A stretch of DNA of 64,000 nt from Pseudomonas proteolytica (GTDB taxonomy: Bacteria > Pseudomonadota > Gammaproteobacteria > Pseudomonadales > Pseudomonadaceae). The DNA lies in NCBI RefSeq assembly GCF_007858275.1, contig NZ_VFEV01000030.1:1-64000 (forward strand), in the 5' to 3' direction. The notes beneath the pieces are model-generated. The model was not told the origin of the DNA. It did not search any database and saw only the letters and a list, made by a program, of their open reading frames with translations. This document shows positions 35,117-43,568 of this stretch, one piece after another (the stretch's first letter is position 1; every line of letters starts with the position of its first letter). Position numbers and translations under genes: made by a program.

Positions 35117-38062
35117 ATGGCGTCACCCATGTCCAAAGGATTGATTCGCGCCGCAGGCGCCTTGCTGACCGCCCTTGCACTCTACAGCTTGCTGGGCTTC
35201 CTGATTCTGCCCGGTATTGCGCTTCGCGTGGCCAACCAGCAGTTGGCCAACTACGCCACGGTACCGGCCCGTATCGAGCGTATCGAGCTCAACCCGTTCA
35301 GCCTGGAGCTGACCCTCTGGGGCCTGAAGATCGGTGAACCCGGCAAGGAGCAAGTGGGCTTTGAGCGCCTCTACGCCAACCTGCAGATCGACAGCCTCTG
35401 GACACGCGCCCTGCACCTGGCCGATGTGCAGCTGGACAAACCCAGGACCGAAATCCTCTTCGACAAAGCCGGCACGCTCAACCTGGCGCAACTGTTCAAA
35501 GTACCGCCGAGCGAACCAACCCCCGATGACCCCGACAGCAAACCGTTCCCGCTGCGTATCGAACGCATCAAGCTGGCCGACGGCTACGTGCACTTTGAAG
35601 ACGTGCGCCCCAGCGAGCCTATCGAGTTCCTCTACGACAAACTCGACTTTGAGCTGAAAAACCTCAGCACCCTGCCCGAAGACAATGCCGACATGACCCT
35701 GGTCGCCGCCGGCCCCGAAGGCGGTCAGATCGACTGGACCGGCAATTTCAGCCTGGTACCGATCGCCTCCGAAGGTAAGCTCAAGGTCACCGATGGCAAA
35801 ATGAAGGTCTGGTGGCCCTATGTACGGGACGCCCTGCCGCTGGTCCTGGAAGACGGCATCCTCAACTTCAGCACCGACTACAAGCTGAACCTGGCCAAAG
35901 AAACCGAACTGAACCTGACCAACGTCTCCGCGAGCATCGCGCCGTTCGCGATCAAGGCCCCGGATGGGCGGCCCCTGGCGCGCCTGGAACGCCTGGATGT
36001 CAGCGAAACCTCGATCGACCTGGCCAAGCAGCAAGTGATCGTTGGCAAGATCCGCAGTAACAAGCTCGAAACCTGGGCCGCCCGCGAAGCCGACGGCCAA
36101 CTGGACTGGCAGAAACTGTTCGCCAGCCAGCCGAGCAAGCCGGCCACCAAGCCCGAGCCAGCCACGGCGCCCGCTACAGCCGATTCGCCGGAACCCGCCC
36201 CCACAGCACCGAGCAAGCCTTGGCAAGTACTGCTCAAGGACGTGCAACTGCGCAACTACCAGGTGCACTTGGCTGATCGCCAGGTAAAACCTGCTGTGGC
36301 ACTGGAACTGGGCCCGCTGAATGTCGATGTACAAGACTTCGACAGCCTCAATCAAAGCCCCTTCACCTTGAAGATCGACAGTGGCCTGGGCAAGCAGGGC
36401 AAGCTCCAGGCGAGCGGCCAGGTCAACCTGAACCCGGTCAGCGCCAAGTTGAAAGTCGACACCAAGGATATCGACCTGCGGGTTGCCCAATCCTATATCA
36501 GCCCGTTTATCCGCCTGGAACTGCGTAGCGGCATGCTCGGCAGCAACCTGGACGTGAACCTCAAGAGTACCGAGCCCCTCGCACTGCAGATCACCGGCCG
36601 GGCGCAAGTGGATCAGTTGCACACCCTCGATACCCTCAAGACCCGCGACTTCCTCAAGTGGCAGCGCCTGGTGGTCGAAGGCTTGAACTACCAGCACGGC
36701 AACAGCCTGTCGATCGACAAGATCAACCTGCTGCAACCCTATGCGCGCTTTATGATCAACGACGACCGCACCACCAACGTCGATGATCTGCTGATCCCGC
36801 AACCGGCCGACAGCGGTGCCAAATCTGCCGCCAGATCCAGCGCGAGCAACGAAAAGCCTTTGGGTATCCGCATCGGTCAGATCGTGATCAACGATGGTTC
36901 GGCCAACTTTGCCGACTTCAGCCTCACGCCGAACTTCGCCACAGCGATCCAGCAGCTCAATGGCCAGATCGGTACCATCGACAGCCGCCAGGCCAAGCCT
37001 GCCAGCGTCGATATCAAGGGTAAGGTCGACCGCTATGCGCCAGTGACCATCAAGGGCAGCGTGAACCCGTTTGACCCGATGGCCGCCCTGGATATCGCCA
37101 CCAGCTTCAAACGCGTCGAGCTGACTACCCTGACCCCGTATTCCGGCAAATTTGCCGGGTTCCGTATCCGTAAGGGCCGGCTCAACCTCGATCTGCACTA
37201 CGTGATCACCAAAGGCCAGTTGAAGGCCGAGAACAAGGTGGTAGTGGAGCAACTGCAACTGGGCGAGAAAGTCGATAGCGCAGATGCGGTGGACCTGCCG
37301 ATTCGCCTGGCGATCGCCCTGCTCAAGGACACGGACGGCAAGATCTCCATCGAATTGCCGGTGACTGGCGACTTGAACAACCCGCAATTCAGCGTGATGC
37401 CGATTGTCTGGCAAACCCTGCGCAACCTGGTGGTACGCGCGGCGACGGCGCCGTTCAAGTTCATTGGCGGGCTAGTGACCGGTGGTGGCGCGCAGGACCT
37501 GGGTAACGTGTCGTTCGCCGCAGGTTCCAGCGCACTGAGCAAGGACGCCGAGTCGGCCCTGGACAGCCTCGCCAAGGCCCTCAAGGAGCGCCCTGCGCTG
37601 CGCCTGGAGATCGAAGGCACCGCGGCAGCCAGCAGCGACGGTCCGTTCCTGGCGGCCGAGCGGCTTGAGCGCGAGTATCAGTACAACTACTACAAGATTC
37701 TCCAGCGTCGCGGCGATAAAGTCCCGGCCCAGGCGTCGTTGCTTGTAGTACCTGAAAAGGAAAAAGCCCCGCTGCTCGAAGGCATCTATCGCACCCGCTT
37801 GAAGCAACAGCCACCGGCTGAGTGGAAAGACCTGGGCAGCGATGAACGCTCGGCGAAACTGCGCGACGGCGTGATCAAGTTCTGGAGCGGCAGCGACGTG
37901 CTGCTACGCCAACTGGGCCAGGACCGTGCCAGTACGATCAAGGACTATCTGGTCGACAAGGGCCAGTTGGAAGATGACCGGGTGTACTTCATCGATGCCA
38001 ACCTGGGGCAGGCCGAGAAAGATGGCCGGGTTGTTACGCCAATGCACCTGGATGCCGAGTAA
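35117..38062 (+). CDS. DUF748 (AsmA-like) envelope protein
   Basis: 981 aa; the alternative ATG at 35129 would shorten it by 4 residues, and neither has a strong ribosome site. One N-terminal membrane helix (about 10-35) precedes a very long repetitive beta-rich domain of the DUF748/AsmA-like type (about 40-790), a Pro/Ala-rich linker near 345-365 (KPEPATAPATADSPEPAP), and an OmpA-like C-terminal segment (VSFAAGSSALSKDAESALDSLAKAL). AsmA-like proteins bridge the periplasm and are implicated in phospholipid transport; this role is inferred by family. Confidence 0.85.
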   Translation: MASPMSKGLIRAAGALLTALALYSLLGFLILPGIALRVANQQLANYATVPARIERIELNPFSLELTLWGLKIGEPGKEQVGFERLYANLQIDSLWTRALHLADVQLDKPRTEILFDKAGTLNLAQLFKVPPSEPTPDDPDSKPFPLRIERIKLADGYVHFEDVRPSEPIEFLYDKLDFELKNLSTLPEDNADMTLVAAGPEGGQIDWTGNFSLVPIASEGKLKVTDGKMKVWWPYVRDALPLVLEDGILNFSTDYKLNLAKETELNLTNVSASIAPFAIKAPDGRPLARLERLDVSETSIDLAKQQVIVGKIRSNKLETWAAREADGQLDWQKLFASQPSKPATKPEPATAPATADSPEPAPTAPSKPWQVLLKDVQLRNYQVHLADRQVKPAVALELGPLNVDVQDFDSLNQSPFTLKIDSGLGKQGKLQASGQVNLNPVSAKLKVDTKDIDLRVAQSYISPFIRLELRSGMLGSNLDVNLKSTEPLALQITGRAQVDQLHTLDTLKTRDFLKWQRLVVEGLNYQHGNSLSIDKINLLQPYARFMINDDRTTNVDDLLIPQPADSGAKSAARSSASNEKPLGIRIGQIVINDGSANFADFSLTPNFATAIQQLNGQIGTIDSRQAKPASVDIKGKVDRYAPVTIKGSVNPFDPMAALDIATSFKRVELTTLTPYSGKFAGFRIRKGRLNLDLHYVITKGQLKAENKVVVEQLQLGEKVDSADAVDLPIRLAIALLKDTDGKISIELPVTGDLNNPQFSVMPIVWQTLRNLVVRAATAPFKFIGGLVTGGGAQDLGNVSFAAGSSALSKDAESALDSLAKALKERPALRLEIEGTAAASSDGPFLAAERLEREYQYNYYKILQRRGDKVPAQASLLVVPEKEKAPLLEGIYRTRLKQQPPAEWKDLGSDERSAKLRDGVIKFWSGSDVLLRQLGQDRASTIKDYLVDKGQLEDDRVYFIDANLGQAEKDGRVVTPMHLDAE

Positions 38063-38087
38063 CTACCGGCACCAGAAACCTGAAGTG

Positions 38088-38309
38088 TGGGAGCTGGCTT
38101 GCCTGCGATGGCGGTGGGTCAGCCAGCCTATTTGCCGCTGATACACCGCCATCGCAGCATCGGTATCTACACAATTTTGCTTCATCGCATAAACCCAGGC
38201 AGATAGGGCGTTGTGGCGTTCCGACAAGCCCGCTCGCCACAGGGAAGATCGTCAGCTTCTGAAAGTTGTGTAGATACCTATGGCCATCGCAGGCAAGCCA
38301 GCTCCTACA
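38088..38309. repeat. REPIN interrupted by a 125-bp element
   Basis: The outer arms (38088-38116: GGGAGCTGGCTTGCCTGCGA then TGGCGGTG; right half split as 38144-38157 and 293-309 of the same kilobase) become a continuous perfect REPIN only if 38158-38282 and one copy of GCCATCGCAG are removed. This shows the REPIN existed before the inner element arrived. It starts 25 nt past the DUF748 stop. Confidence 0.85.
38158..38282. mobile_element. 125-bp MITE-like element with 17-bp terminal inverted repeats
   Basis: Ends CATCGGTATCTACACAA (38158-38174) and TTGTGTAGATACCTATG (38266-38282) are inverted repeats matching at 16 of 17 bases. The element is bounded exactly by two copies of GCCATCGCAG (38148-38157 and 38283-38292), as expected for a 10-bp target duplication. 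The interior has no coding capacity and one stem TGTGGCG/CGCCACA (38212-38241). A non-autonomous transposon is the simplest reading; the parent transposase family is not identifiable here. Confidence 0.8.
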
Positions 38310-38360
38310 TTTCATTTGCTCTGCATAATCTGCAAACATGAATTCCAACCCACAATAAAA

Positions 38361-38388
38361 CGGGCCCCGACACAAGTGCCGGGGCCCG
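38361..38388 (-). terminator. Rho-independent terminator of the BON-domain gene
   Basis: Perfect stem CGGGCCCCG (38361-38369) / CGGGGCCCG (38380-38388) followed on the minus strand by TTTTATTG, about 100 nt past the BON gene stop. Confidence 0.88.
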
Positions 38389-38490
38389 TAGTGACCACAT
38401 CCCTGTGGTCGGTCGCATGAACCTGTAAGGTGCATTGAGCGGATATCTGCCTCGCTCTAGGCCGCCTGGGTTCAGTCGAGTTGTTAAGCG

Positions 38491-39111
38491 TTACTCTGCT
38501 TTCAGGCCGTCGGCCGATACAGCTTTAACGCCTTTGATTTTCTTGGTGATATTCACCGCAGTAGTTTTCTGCGCTTCAGTCACAGCGACCGAAGAGGACA
38601 GGGAAACTACGCCCTTGTTGGTTTCGACTTTGATATCGGTACCAGGAATGCCTTTCTCGGTTACCAGGTCAGCTTTCACTTTGGTAGTGATCCAGGTATC
38701 GGAAGTGGACTCTTTGGCGCCTGCAGCTGCGCTTTTGGTTTTGTCGATGTTGTCTGCCTTGGTAGCGCCGCCAGCCAGCAGGCCGTCAGCAGAAACCGCG
38801 GTTACACCTTTGATTTTCTTGGTGATCGCTACAGCGGTTGCTTTCTGCGAATCCGAAATGGCTACAGTCGACGACAGGGAAACCACACCTTTGTTGGTTT
38901 CAACCTTGATGTCCGAACCAGGAATGCCTTTTTCGGTCAGCAGATCAGACTTAACTTTAGTGGTGATCCAAGTATCCGAAACGCTTTCTTTTGCCTTGGT
39001 GGCTTCACCGGCCGCCAGGGTCATTGGAGCTTGGGAAGTCTGGGCAAAGGCCACGTTAGCACCCATGGCCAGGGTCAGAGCGGTAGCAGTAGCGAGAGCG
39101 AACTTCTTCAT
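38491..39111 (-). CDS. Periplasmic protein with two BON domains (OsmY-like)
   Basis: 206 aa. Sec signal peptide (MKKFALATATALTLAMGANVAFA) is cleaved at A-F-A. Two BON domains, about 42-112 and 135-203, are near copies of each other (SDTWITTKVK, TEKGIPG, DIKVETNKGVVSLSS in both), showing a recent internal duplication. BON domains bind phospholipid surfaces; OsmY-type proteins are stress-induced periplasmic chaperone-like factors. Upstream is an apparent sigma54 promoter, unusual for this family. Confidence 0.88.
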   Translation of the reverse strand: MKKFALATATALTLAMGANVAFAQTSQAPMTLAAGEATKAKESVSDTWITTKVKSDLLTEKGIPGSDIKVETNKGVVSLSSTVAISDSQKATAVAITKKIKGVTAVSADGLLAGGATKADNIDKTKSAAAGAKESTSDTWITTKVKADLVTEKGIPGTDIKVETNKGVVSLSSSVAVTEAQKTTAVNITKKIKGVKAVSADGLKAE

Positions 39112-39181
39112 ACGAGTAACTCCTGTTTTATTAAAAGTCTGCAGTGTGTGAACCTTGATGCTGCAGCGTTAACAGGAATAT

Positions 39182-39197
39182 TGCAGGCAGTGTGCCA
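39182..39197 (-). promoter_or_regulatory. Sigma54-type promoter upstream of the BON gene
   Basis: On the minus strand TTGGCACA-ctgc-CTGCAA: GG and GC exactly 10 nt apart, with a full TTGGCAC -24 box. Predicted start is about 39170, giving a roughly 60-nt leader. AT-rich DNA (39210-39250) between this and an upstream dyad would suit IHF bending. Consensus-based; not verified. Confidence 0.6.
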
Positions 39198-39264
39198 AGT
39201 CTAAACACTAAAATAAATCCTTATAAAACAACAAGTTAACAAAATAGGACTTTTTCGGAATCGT

Positions 39265-39304
39265 GCAACTTGCATGAAGGCCTTCATGCCTGCATGCAAG
39301 TTGC
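39265..39304. repeat. 40-bp compound palindrome, candidate enhancer site
   Basis: Outer arms GCAACTTGCATG (39265-39276) and CATGCAAGTTGC (39293-39304) are perfect 12-bp inverted repeats. A second perfect palindrome GCATGAAGGCCTTCATGC (39272-39289) overlaps the left arm. It is centred about 113 bp upstream of the predicted sigma54 start of the BON gene, where NtrC-family activators bind. It is about 100 bp from the pnp terminator and outside any gene. Confidence 0.6.
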
Positions 39305-39356
39305 GGCTTTTGCCCTAGGCTAAACGGCTGATTTACCTTCACTTTCCCAAAGCCAT

Positions 39357-39386
39357 AAAAAAAGGACTCCGAAGAGTCCTCTTTTT
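39357..39386 (-). terminator. Rho-independent terminator of pnp
   Basis: AGGACTC-cgaa-GAGTCCT with A-run on the left and T-run on the right (bidirectional form), 21 nt past the pnp stop. Confidence 0.93.
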
Positions 39387-39407
39387 CAGCGTGAAGCCTG
39401 GGAGTGA

Positions 39408-41513
39408 TTAAACGCCCGAAGCCTTGGCTGCTGCTACGTCCTTGATGGACAGCTTGATACGGCCGCGGTTGTCCACGTCCAGTACCAGCACTTCCACTTC
39501 CTGGCCTTCTTTCAGAATGTCGGTCACTTTCTCAACGCGAGCGTCGCTCAGCATGGAGATGTGAACCAGGCCATCCTTGCCAGGCAGGATGTTGACGAAT
39601 GCGCCGAAGTCGACGATGCGCTCAACCTTACCCACGTAGATCTTGCCGATCTCGGCTTCAGCGGTGATACCCAGTACGCGCTGACGTGCTGCTTCAGCCG
39701 CTTCCTTGGTTTCGCCGAAGATCTTGATCGAACCGTCGTCTTCGATATCGATCGAGGCCTTGGTTTCTTCACAGATCGCACGGATGGTCGCGCCGCCTTT
39801 ACCGATAACGTCACGGATTTTGTCGGTGTCGATTTTCATCGCGATCATGGTCGGAGCATTTTCCGACAGCTCGGTGCGGGACTGACCAATGATCTGGTTC
39901 ATCTGACCGAGGATGTTCAGGCGCGCTTCCAGGGCTTGGCCCAGGGCGATCTCCATGATCTCTTCGGTGATGCCCTTGATCTTGATGTCCATCTGCAGCG
40001 CGGTAACACCTTTGGCGGTACCGGCTACTTTAAAGTCCATGTCGCCCAGGTGGTCTTCGTCACCCAGGATGTCGGTCAGGATGGCGAACTTCTCGCCTTC
40101 TTTAACCAGGCCCATGGCGATACCGGCAACCGGCGCCTTCATCGGCACACCGGCGTCCATCAGTGCCAGGGAAGCACCGCAGACGGAAGCCATGGAGCTG
40201 GAACCGTTCGACTCGGTGATTTCCGATACCACACGGATGGTGTACGGGAACACGTCGGCGGCCGGCAGCATGGCCGAAATCGAACGACGGGCCAGGCGGC
40301 CGTGGCCGATTTCGCGACGACCAGCACCGCCCATGCGACCACACTCGCCCACCGAGAACGGAGGGAAGTTGTAGTGCAGCATGAAGGGGTCTTTTTTCTC
40401 GCCTTCCAGGGTGTCCAGCAGCTGTGCGTCACGGGCAGTACCCAGGGTCGCAACAACCAGGGCCTGGGTTTCACCACGGGTGAACAGGGCCGAACCGTGA
40501 GTCTTCGGCAGAACGCCGACATCGATGTTCAGCGGGCGCACGGTGCGGGTGTCGCGACCGTCGATACGTGGCTTGCCGTTAACGATGTTTTCGCGAACGG
40601 TGCGGTATTCGATTTCACCGAAGGCTGCTTTGACTTCGCTGGAAGAAGGCTGACCTTCTTCGCCGGACAGCTTGGCAACGACTTGGTCCTTCAGCTCACC
40701 CAGGCGTGCGTAACGGTCGGCCTTGACAGTGATGGTGTAGGCGTCGGAGATAGCAGCGCCGAACTCGGAGCGGATAGCGCCCAGCAGTGCGGTGGCTTCT
40801 GGCTGAGGAGCCCAGGTCCAGGTTGGCTTGGCAGCTTCGGCAGCCAGTTCTTTAACGGCGTTGATCACGACCTGGAACTCGTCGTGAGCAAACAGTACGG
40901 CGCCCAGCATCTGGTCTTCGGTCAGCTCTTTGGCTTCCGATTCAACCATCAACACGGCTTCCGAAGTACCGGCAACGACCATGTCCAGGCTCGAGGCTTT
41001 CTGCTGCTCGTAAGTCGGGTTCAGCAGGTAGCCGGTGCTTTCGTGGAAAGCAACGCGAGCGGCGCCGATCGGGCCATCGAACGGAATGCCGGAGATGGCC
41101 AGGGCCGCCGAAGTACCGATCATCGCAGCGACGTCCGGATCGGTCTTCTTGCTGGTGGAAACGACGGTGCAGACAACCTGCACTTCGTTCATGAAGCCTT
41201 CTGGGAACAGCGGACGGATCGGACGGTCGATCAGTCGGGAAGTCAGGGTTTCTTTCTCGGAAGGACGGCCTTCGCGCTTGAAGAAACCGCCAGGGATCTT
41301 ACCGGCAGCGTAAGTCTTTTCCTGGTAGTGAACGGACAGAGGGAAGAAGCCTTTGCTCGGGTCAGCGGTCTTGGCGCCAACAACGGTCACCAATACGGTG
41401 ACGTCGTCGTCAACGGTGACCAGCACTGCGCCGGAGGCCTGACGGGCGATACGGCCTGTCTCGAGGGTAACGGTCGACTGACCGAACTGGAATTTTTTGA
41501 TTACCGGGTTCAC
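39408..41513 (-). CDS. pnp: Polynucleotide phosphorylase
   Basis: 701 aa. Two RNase PH domains are joined by an all-helical linker; the second RNase PH (DILGDEDHLGDMDFKVAG) carries the catalytic acidic residues. A KH domain (DVIGKGGATIRAI) and an S1 domain (VGKVERIVDFGAFVNILPGKDGLVH) follow. It degrades RNA 3' to 5' with phosphate and is the core of the degradosome. It is downstream of rpsO as in E. coli; the 194-nt rpsO-pnp gap (41514-41707) is where autoregulation by RNase III/PNPase acts in E. coli. Confidence 0.98.
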   Translation of the reverse strand: MNPVIKKFQFGQSTVTLETGRIARQASGAVLVTVDDDVTVLVTVVGAKTADPSKGFFPLSVHYQEKTYAAGKIPGGFFKREGRPSEKETLTSRLIDRPIRPLFPEGFMNEVQVVCTVVSTSKKTDPDVAAMIGTSAALAISGIPFDGPIGAARVAFHESTGYLLNPTYEQQKASSLDMVVAGTSEAVLMVESEAKELTEDQMLGAVLFAHDEFQVVINAVKELAAEAAKPTWTWAPQPEATALLGAIRSEFGAAISDAYTITVKADRYARLGELKDQVVAKLSGEEGQPSSSEVKAAFGEIEYRTVRENIVNGKPRIDGRDTRTVRPLNIDVGVLPKTHGSALFTRGETQALVVATLGTARDAQLLDTLEGEKKDPFMLHYNFPPFSVGECGRMGGAGRREIGHGRLARRSISAMLPAADVFPYTIRVVSEITESNGSSSMASVCGASLALMDAGVPMKAPVAGIAMGLVKEGEKFAILTDILGDEDHLGDMDFKVAGTAKGVTALQMDIKIKGITEEIMEIALGQALEARLNILGQMNQIIGQSRTELSENAPTMIAMKIDTDKIRDVIGKGGATIRAICEETKASIDIEDDGSIKIFGETKEAAEAARQRVLGITAEAEIGKIYVGKVERIVDFGAFVNILPGKDGLVHISMLSDARVEKVTDILKEGQEVEVLVLDVDNRGRIKLSIKDVAAAKASGV

Positions 41514-41707
41514 GGTGTCCTACCTTCTTTGTGGCTCTTGGGGAACTTGTCTTCTTGCGAAATTCTTGGGCAATGTCGGGAATCGGCCCAACCCTTGTCC
41601 AGGGTAAAACGTGTATCCAGATAAAACTTGAGGCTGGGAGCCTGCCATGGGCCAGCGGGAATCCCACTGACACACGGCAAACAACCAACCTCTAGCGCAA
41701 TCGCTGA

Positions 41708-41977
41708 TTAGCGACGCAGACCCAGGCGACCGATCAGAGTCTGATAACGACCCAGATCCTTGCCTTTCAGGTAGTCCAGCAGCTTACGGCGCTGGTTTAC
41801 CATGCGGATCAGACCACGACGGGAGTGGTGATCTTTACCGTTGGCCTTGAAGTGACCTTGCAGCTTGTTGATGTTGTGGGTCAGCAGTGCAACTTGCACT
41901 TCTGGCGAACCAGTGTCACCAACAGCTTGCTGATAGTCAGCTACGATTTGTGCTTTTTCTTGAACGTCGAGAGCCAT
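41708..41977 (-). CDS. rpsO: 30S ribosomal protein S15
   Basis: 89 aa, full-length S15 with the conserved GSPEVQVALLT and HHSRRGLIRMVNQRRKLLDYL blocks. It binds the central domain of 16S rRNA early in assembly and in E. coli represses its own mRNA. Preceded by a good ribosome site (AAGGATTG). Part of truB-rpsO-pnp. Confidence 0.98.
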   Translation of the reverse strand: MALDVQEKAQIVADYQQAVGDTGSPEVQVALLTHNINKLQGHFKANGKDHHSRRGLIRMVNQRRKLLDYLKGKDLGRYQTLIGRLGLRR

Positions 41978-42092
41978 GAGGCAATCCTTTTTTCAGGAAA
42001 CCACCCAAAGGGCAGTTTCAACAGGCCAGGGACAAATCCCTGTATCTAAAAATGAGTAGTGACCGTGCCTGTTAACAGCCACCCTCGTCCGG

Positions 42093-43010
42093 TCATTCTG
42101 ACCGAATCAGTCGACGCGGCGCGATGCGCCCGTCTTCGCTCACTTCACCGATACCGATAAAGCGACCGTTGTGATCTTGTACCCGCACCATGCCGAACTT
42201 CGGCGCATCCGGAGCGCGTACCGGTTGGCCGTTAAGCCAGTAGAACGCGCTGTGCTCCGAGAAATGCAGCAATGGCCAATCCAGCAAACCGCTGTCCGAT
42301 GGCATCAGGAAGCGATCAACTGCTTCGTTGCCGCCTTCGGCATGCACGGCTTCCAACTCTTCCAGCGTGACCGTCTGGGCCAGGGTGAAAGGGCCTGCCT
42401 GTGTACGTCGCAGTTCTGCAACGTACGCGCCGCAACCGAGTTGTTCACCAATATCTTCCACCAGGGTACGGATATAGGTGCCTTTGCTGCAGTCCACGGC
42501 CAAACGGGCGGTGTCGCCTTCACAGGCGAGCAATTCCAAGCGCGCAATAGTAACAGAACGCGGTTCACGCTCCACTACTTCGCCCGCACGTGCCAGCTTG
42601 TAAAGAGGCTGGCCATCACGCTTGAGAGCCGAGTACATGGGCGGTATCTGACTGATTTGCCCACGAAAAGCGGGTAAGGCAGCCTCAATATCTGCACGAC
42701 CAACGGTCACGTCGCGAACCTGCAGAACATCACCTTCGGCATCGGCCGTGGTGGTGGTCTTGCCCAGTTGCATCAGGGTTTCGTAACCCTTGTCCGAATC
42801 GAGCAGGTACTGGGAGAACTTGGTAGCCTCGCCGAAACACAATGGCAATACGCCAGTCGCCAGGGGATCAAGGCTACCGGTGTGCCCCGCCTTCTCGGCA
42901 TTGAGCAGCCAGCGGACCTTCTGCAAAGCGGCATTGGAGGTAAAGCCAATGGGCTTGTCGAGCAGGATGATACCGCTGACGTTACGACGGATACGTTTGA
43001 CCTGAGCCAC
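42093..43010 (-). CDS. truB: tRNA pseudouridine(55) synthase
   Basis: 305 aa with catalytic Asp in GHTGSLDPLATG and the KGTYIRTL motif. A C-terminal PUA-like region binds the tRNA elbow. It makes the universal pseudouridine 55 of the T loop and helps tRNA folding. It starts 3 nt after the rbfA stop in the nusA-infB-rbfA-truB-rpsO-pnp series. Confidence 0.97.
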   Translation of the reverse strand: MAQVKRIRRNVSGIILLDKPIGFTSNAALQKVRWLLNAEKAGHTGSLDPLATGVLPLCFGEATKFSQYLLDSDKGYETLMQLGKTTTTADAEGDVLQVRDVTVGRADIEAALPAFRGQISQIPPMYSALKRDGQPLYKLARAGEVVEREPRSVTIARLELLACEGDTARLAVDCSKGTYIRTLVEDIGEQLGCGAYVAELRRTQAGPFTLAQTVTLEELEAVHAEGGNEAVDRFLMPSDSGLLDWPLLHFSEHSAFYWLNGQPVRAPDAPKFGMVRVQDHNGRFIGIGEVSEDGRIAPRRLIRSE

Positions 43011-43013
43011 CGC

Positions 43014-43409
43014 TTACTCCTTGGCGTCTTCAGGTGTGGACGGATGCTGATTGTCTTCAGCCACTGCACGTTCGATCAGGGCCGACAGATGCGCACCACG
43101 CACGACGCTTTCGTCGTAGTGGAAGTGCAACTGGGGCACGCTGCGCAGCTTCATCTCGCGGGCCAACTGCATCCGCAAAAACCCTGCGGCGGAGTTGAGC
43201 ACCTTGATGCTTTGCGCGATCTCTTCGCTGTTGTCCTGGCCCATCACGGTGATGAAGATCTTCGCGTGACCAACGTCACGGCTCACTTCAACAGCGGTGA
43301 TGGTGACTAGGCCAACGCGCGGGTCTTTGACTTCGCGACGGATCAGTTGGGCCAGCTCGCGCTGCATCTGATCGCCGATACGTTGGGTACGGCTGTATTC
43401 TTTTGCCAT
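43014..43409 (-). CDS. rbfA: 30S ribosome-binding factor A
   Basis: 131 aa, single KH-like domain (VEVSRDVGHAKIFIT, LRSVPQLHFHYDESV). It is required for late 16S rRNA maturation and cold growth. It is separated from infB by 159 nt that contain a strong stem, and is coupled closely to truB. Confidence 0.97.
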   Translation of the reverse strand: MAKEYSRTQRIGDQMQRELAQLIRREVKDPRVGLVTITAVEVSRDVGHAKIFITVMGQDNSEEIAQSIKVLNSAAGFLRMQLAREMKLRSVPQLHFHYDESVVRGAHLSALIERAVAEDNQHPSTPEDAKE

Positions 43410-43463
43410 GTCTTGTTACCTGTTACTGCCACACGGTGAAACCCGTGGGGTCTGAAAGCGGCA

Positions 43464-43497
43464 AACGCCCGGCCTGACAAAAGCCAGACCGGGCGTT
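43464..43497 (-). terminator. Strong hairpin between infB and rbfA
   Basis: AACGCCCGG (43464-43472) pairs with CCGGGCGTT (43489-43497), with inner CTG/CAG pairs. On the minus strand only an interrupted T-run follows (GTTTGCCGCTTT), so it is a partial terminator or processing site within the operon. Confidence 0.6.
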
Positions 43498-43568
43498 GCG
43501 TTTAGAGTCCGGACACTGCGCGGGGCATTTGCATGCCCACACGCGGCGTGGCTCCTGAAGTGCGCGAG

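Noticed and set aside
38063..38360. Two separate ordinary REPINs after the DUF748 gene
   Set aside because: The flanking 10-bp direct repeats and continuity of the outer REPIN after in-silico removal of the insert are better explained by one REPIN split by a TIR element.
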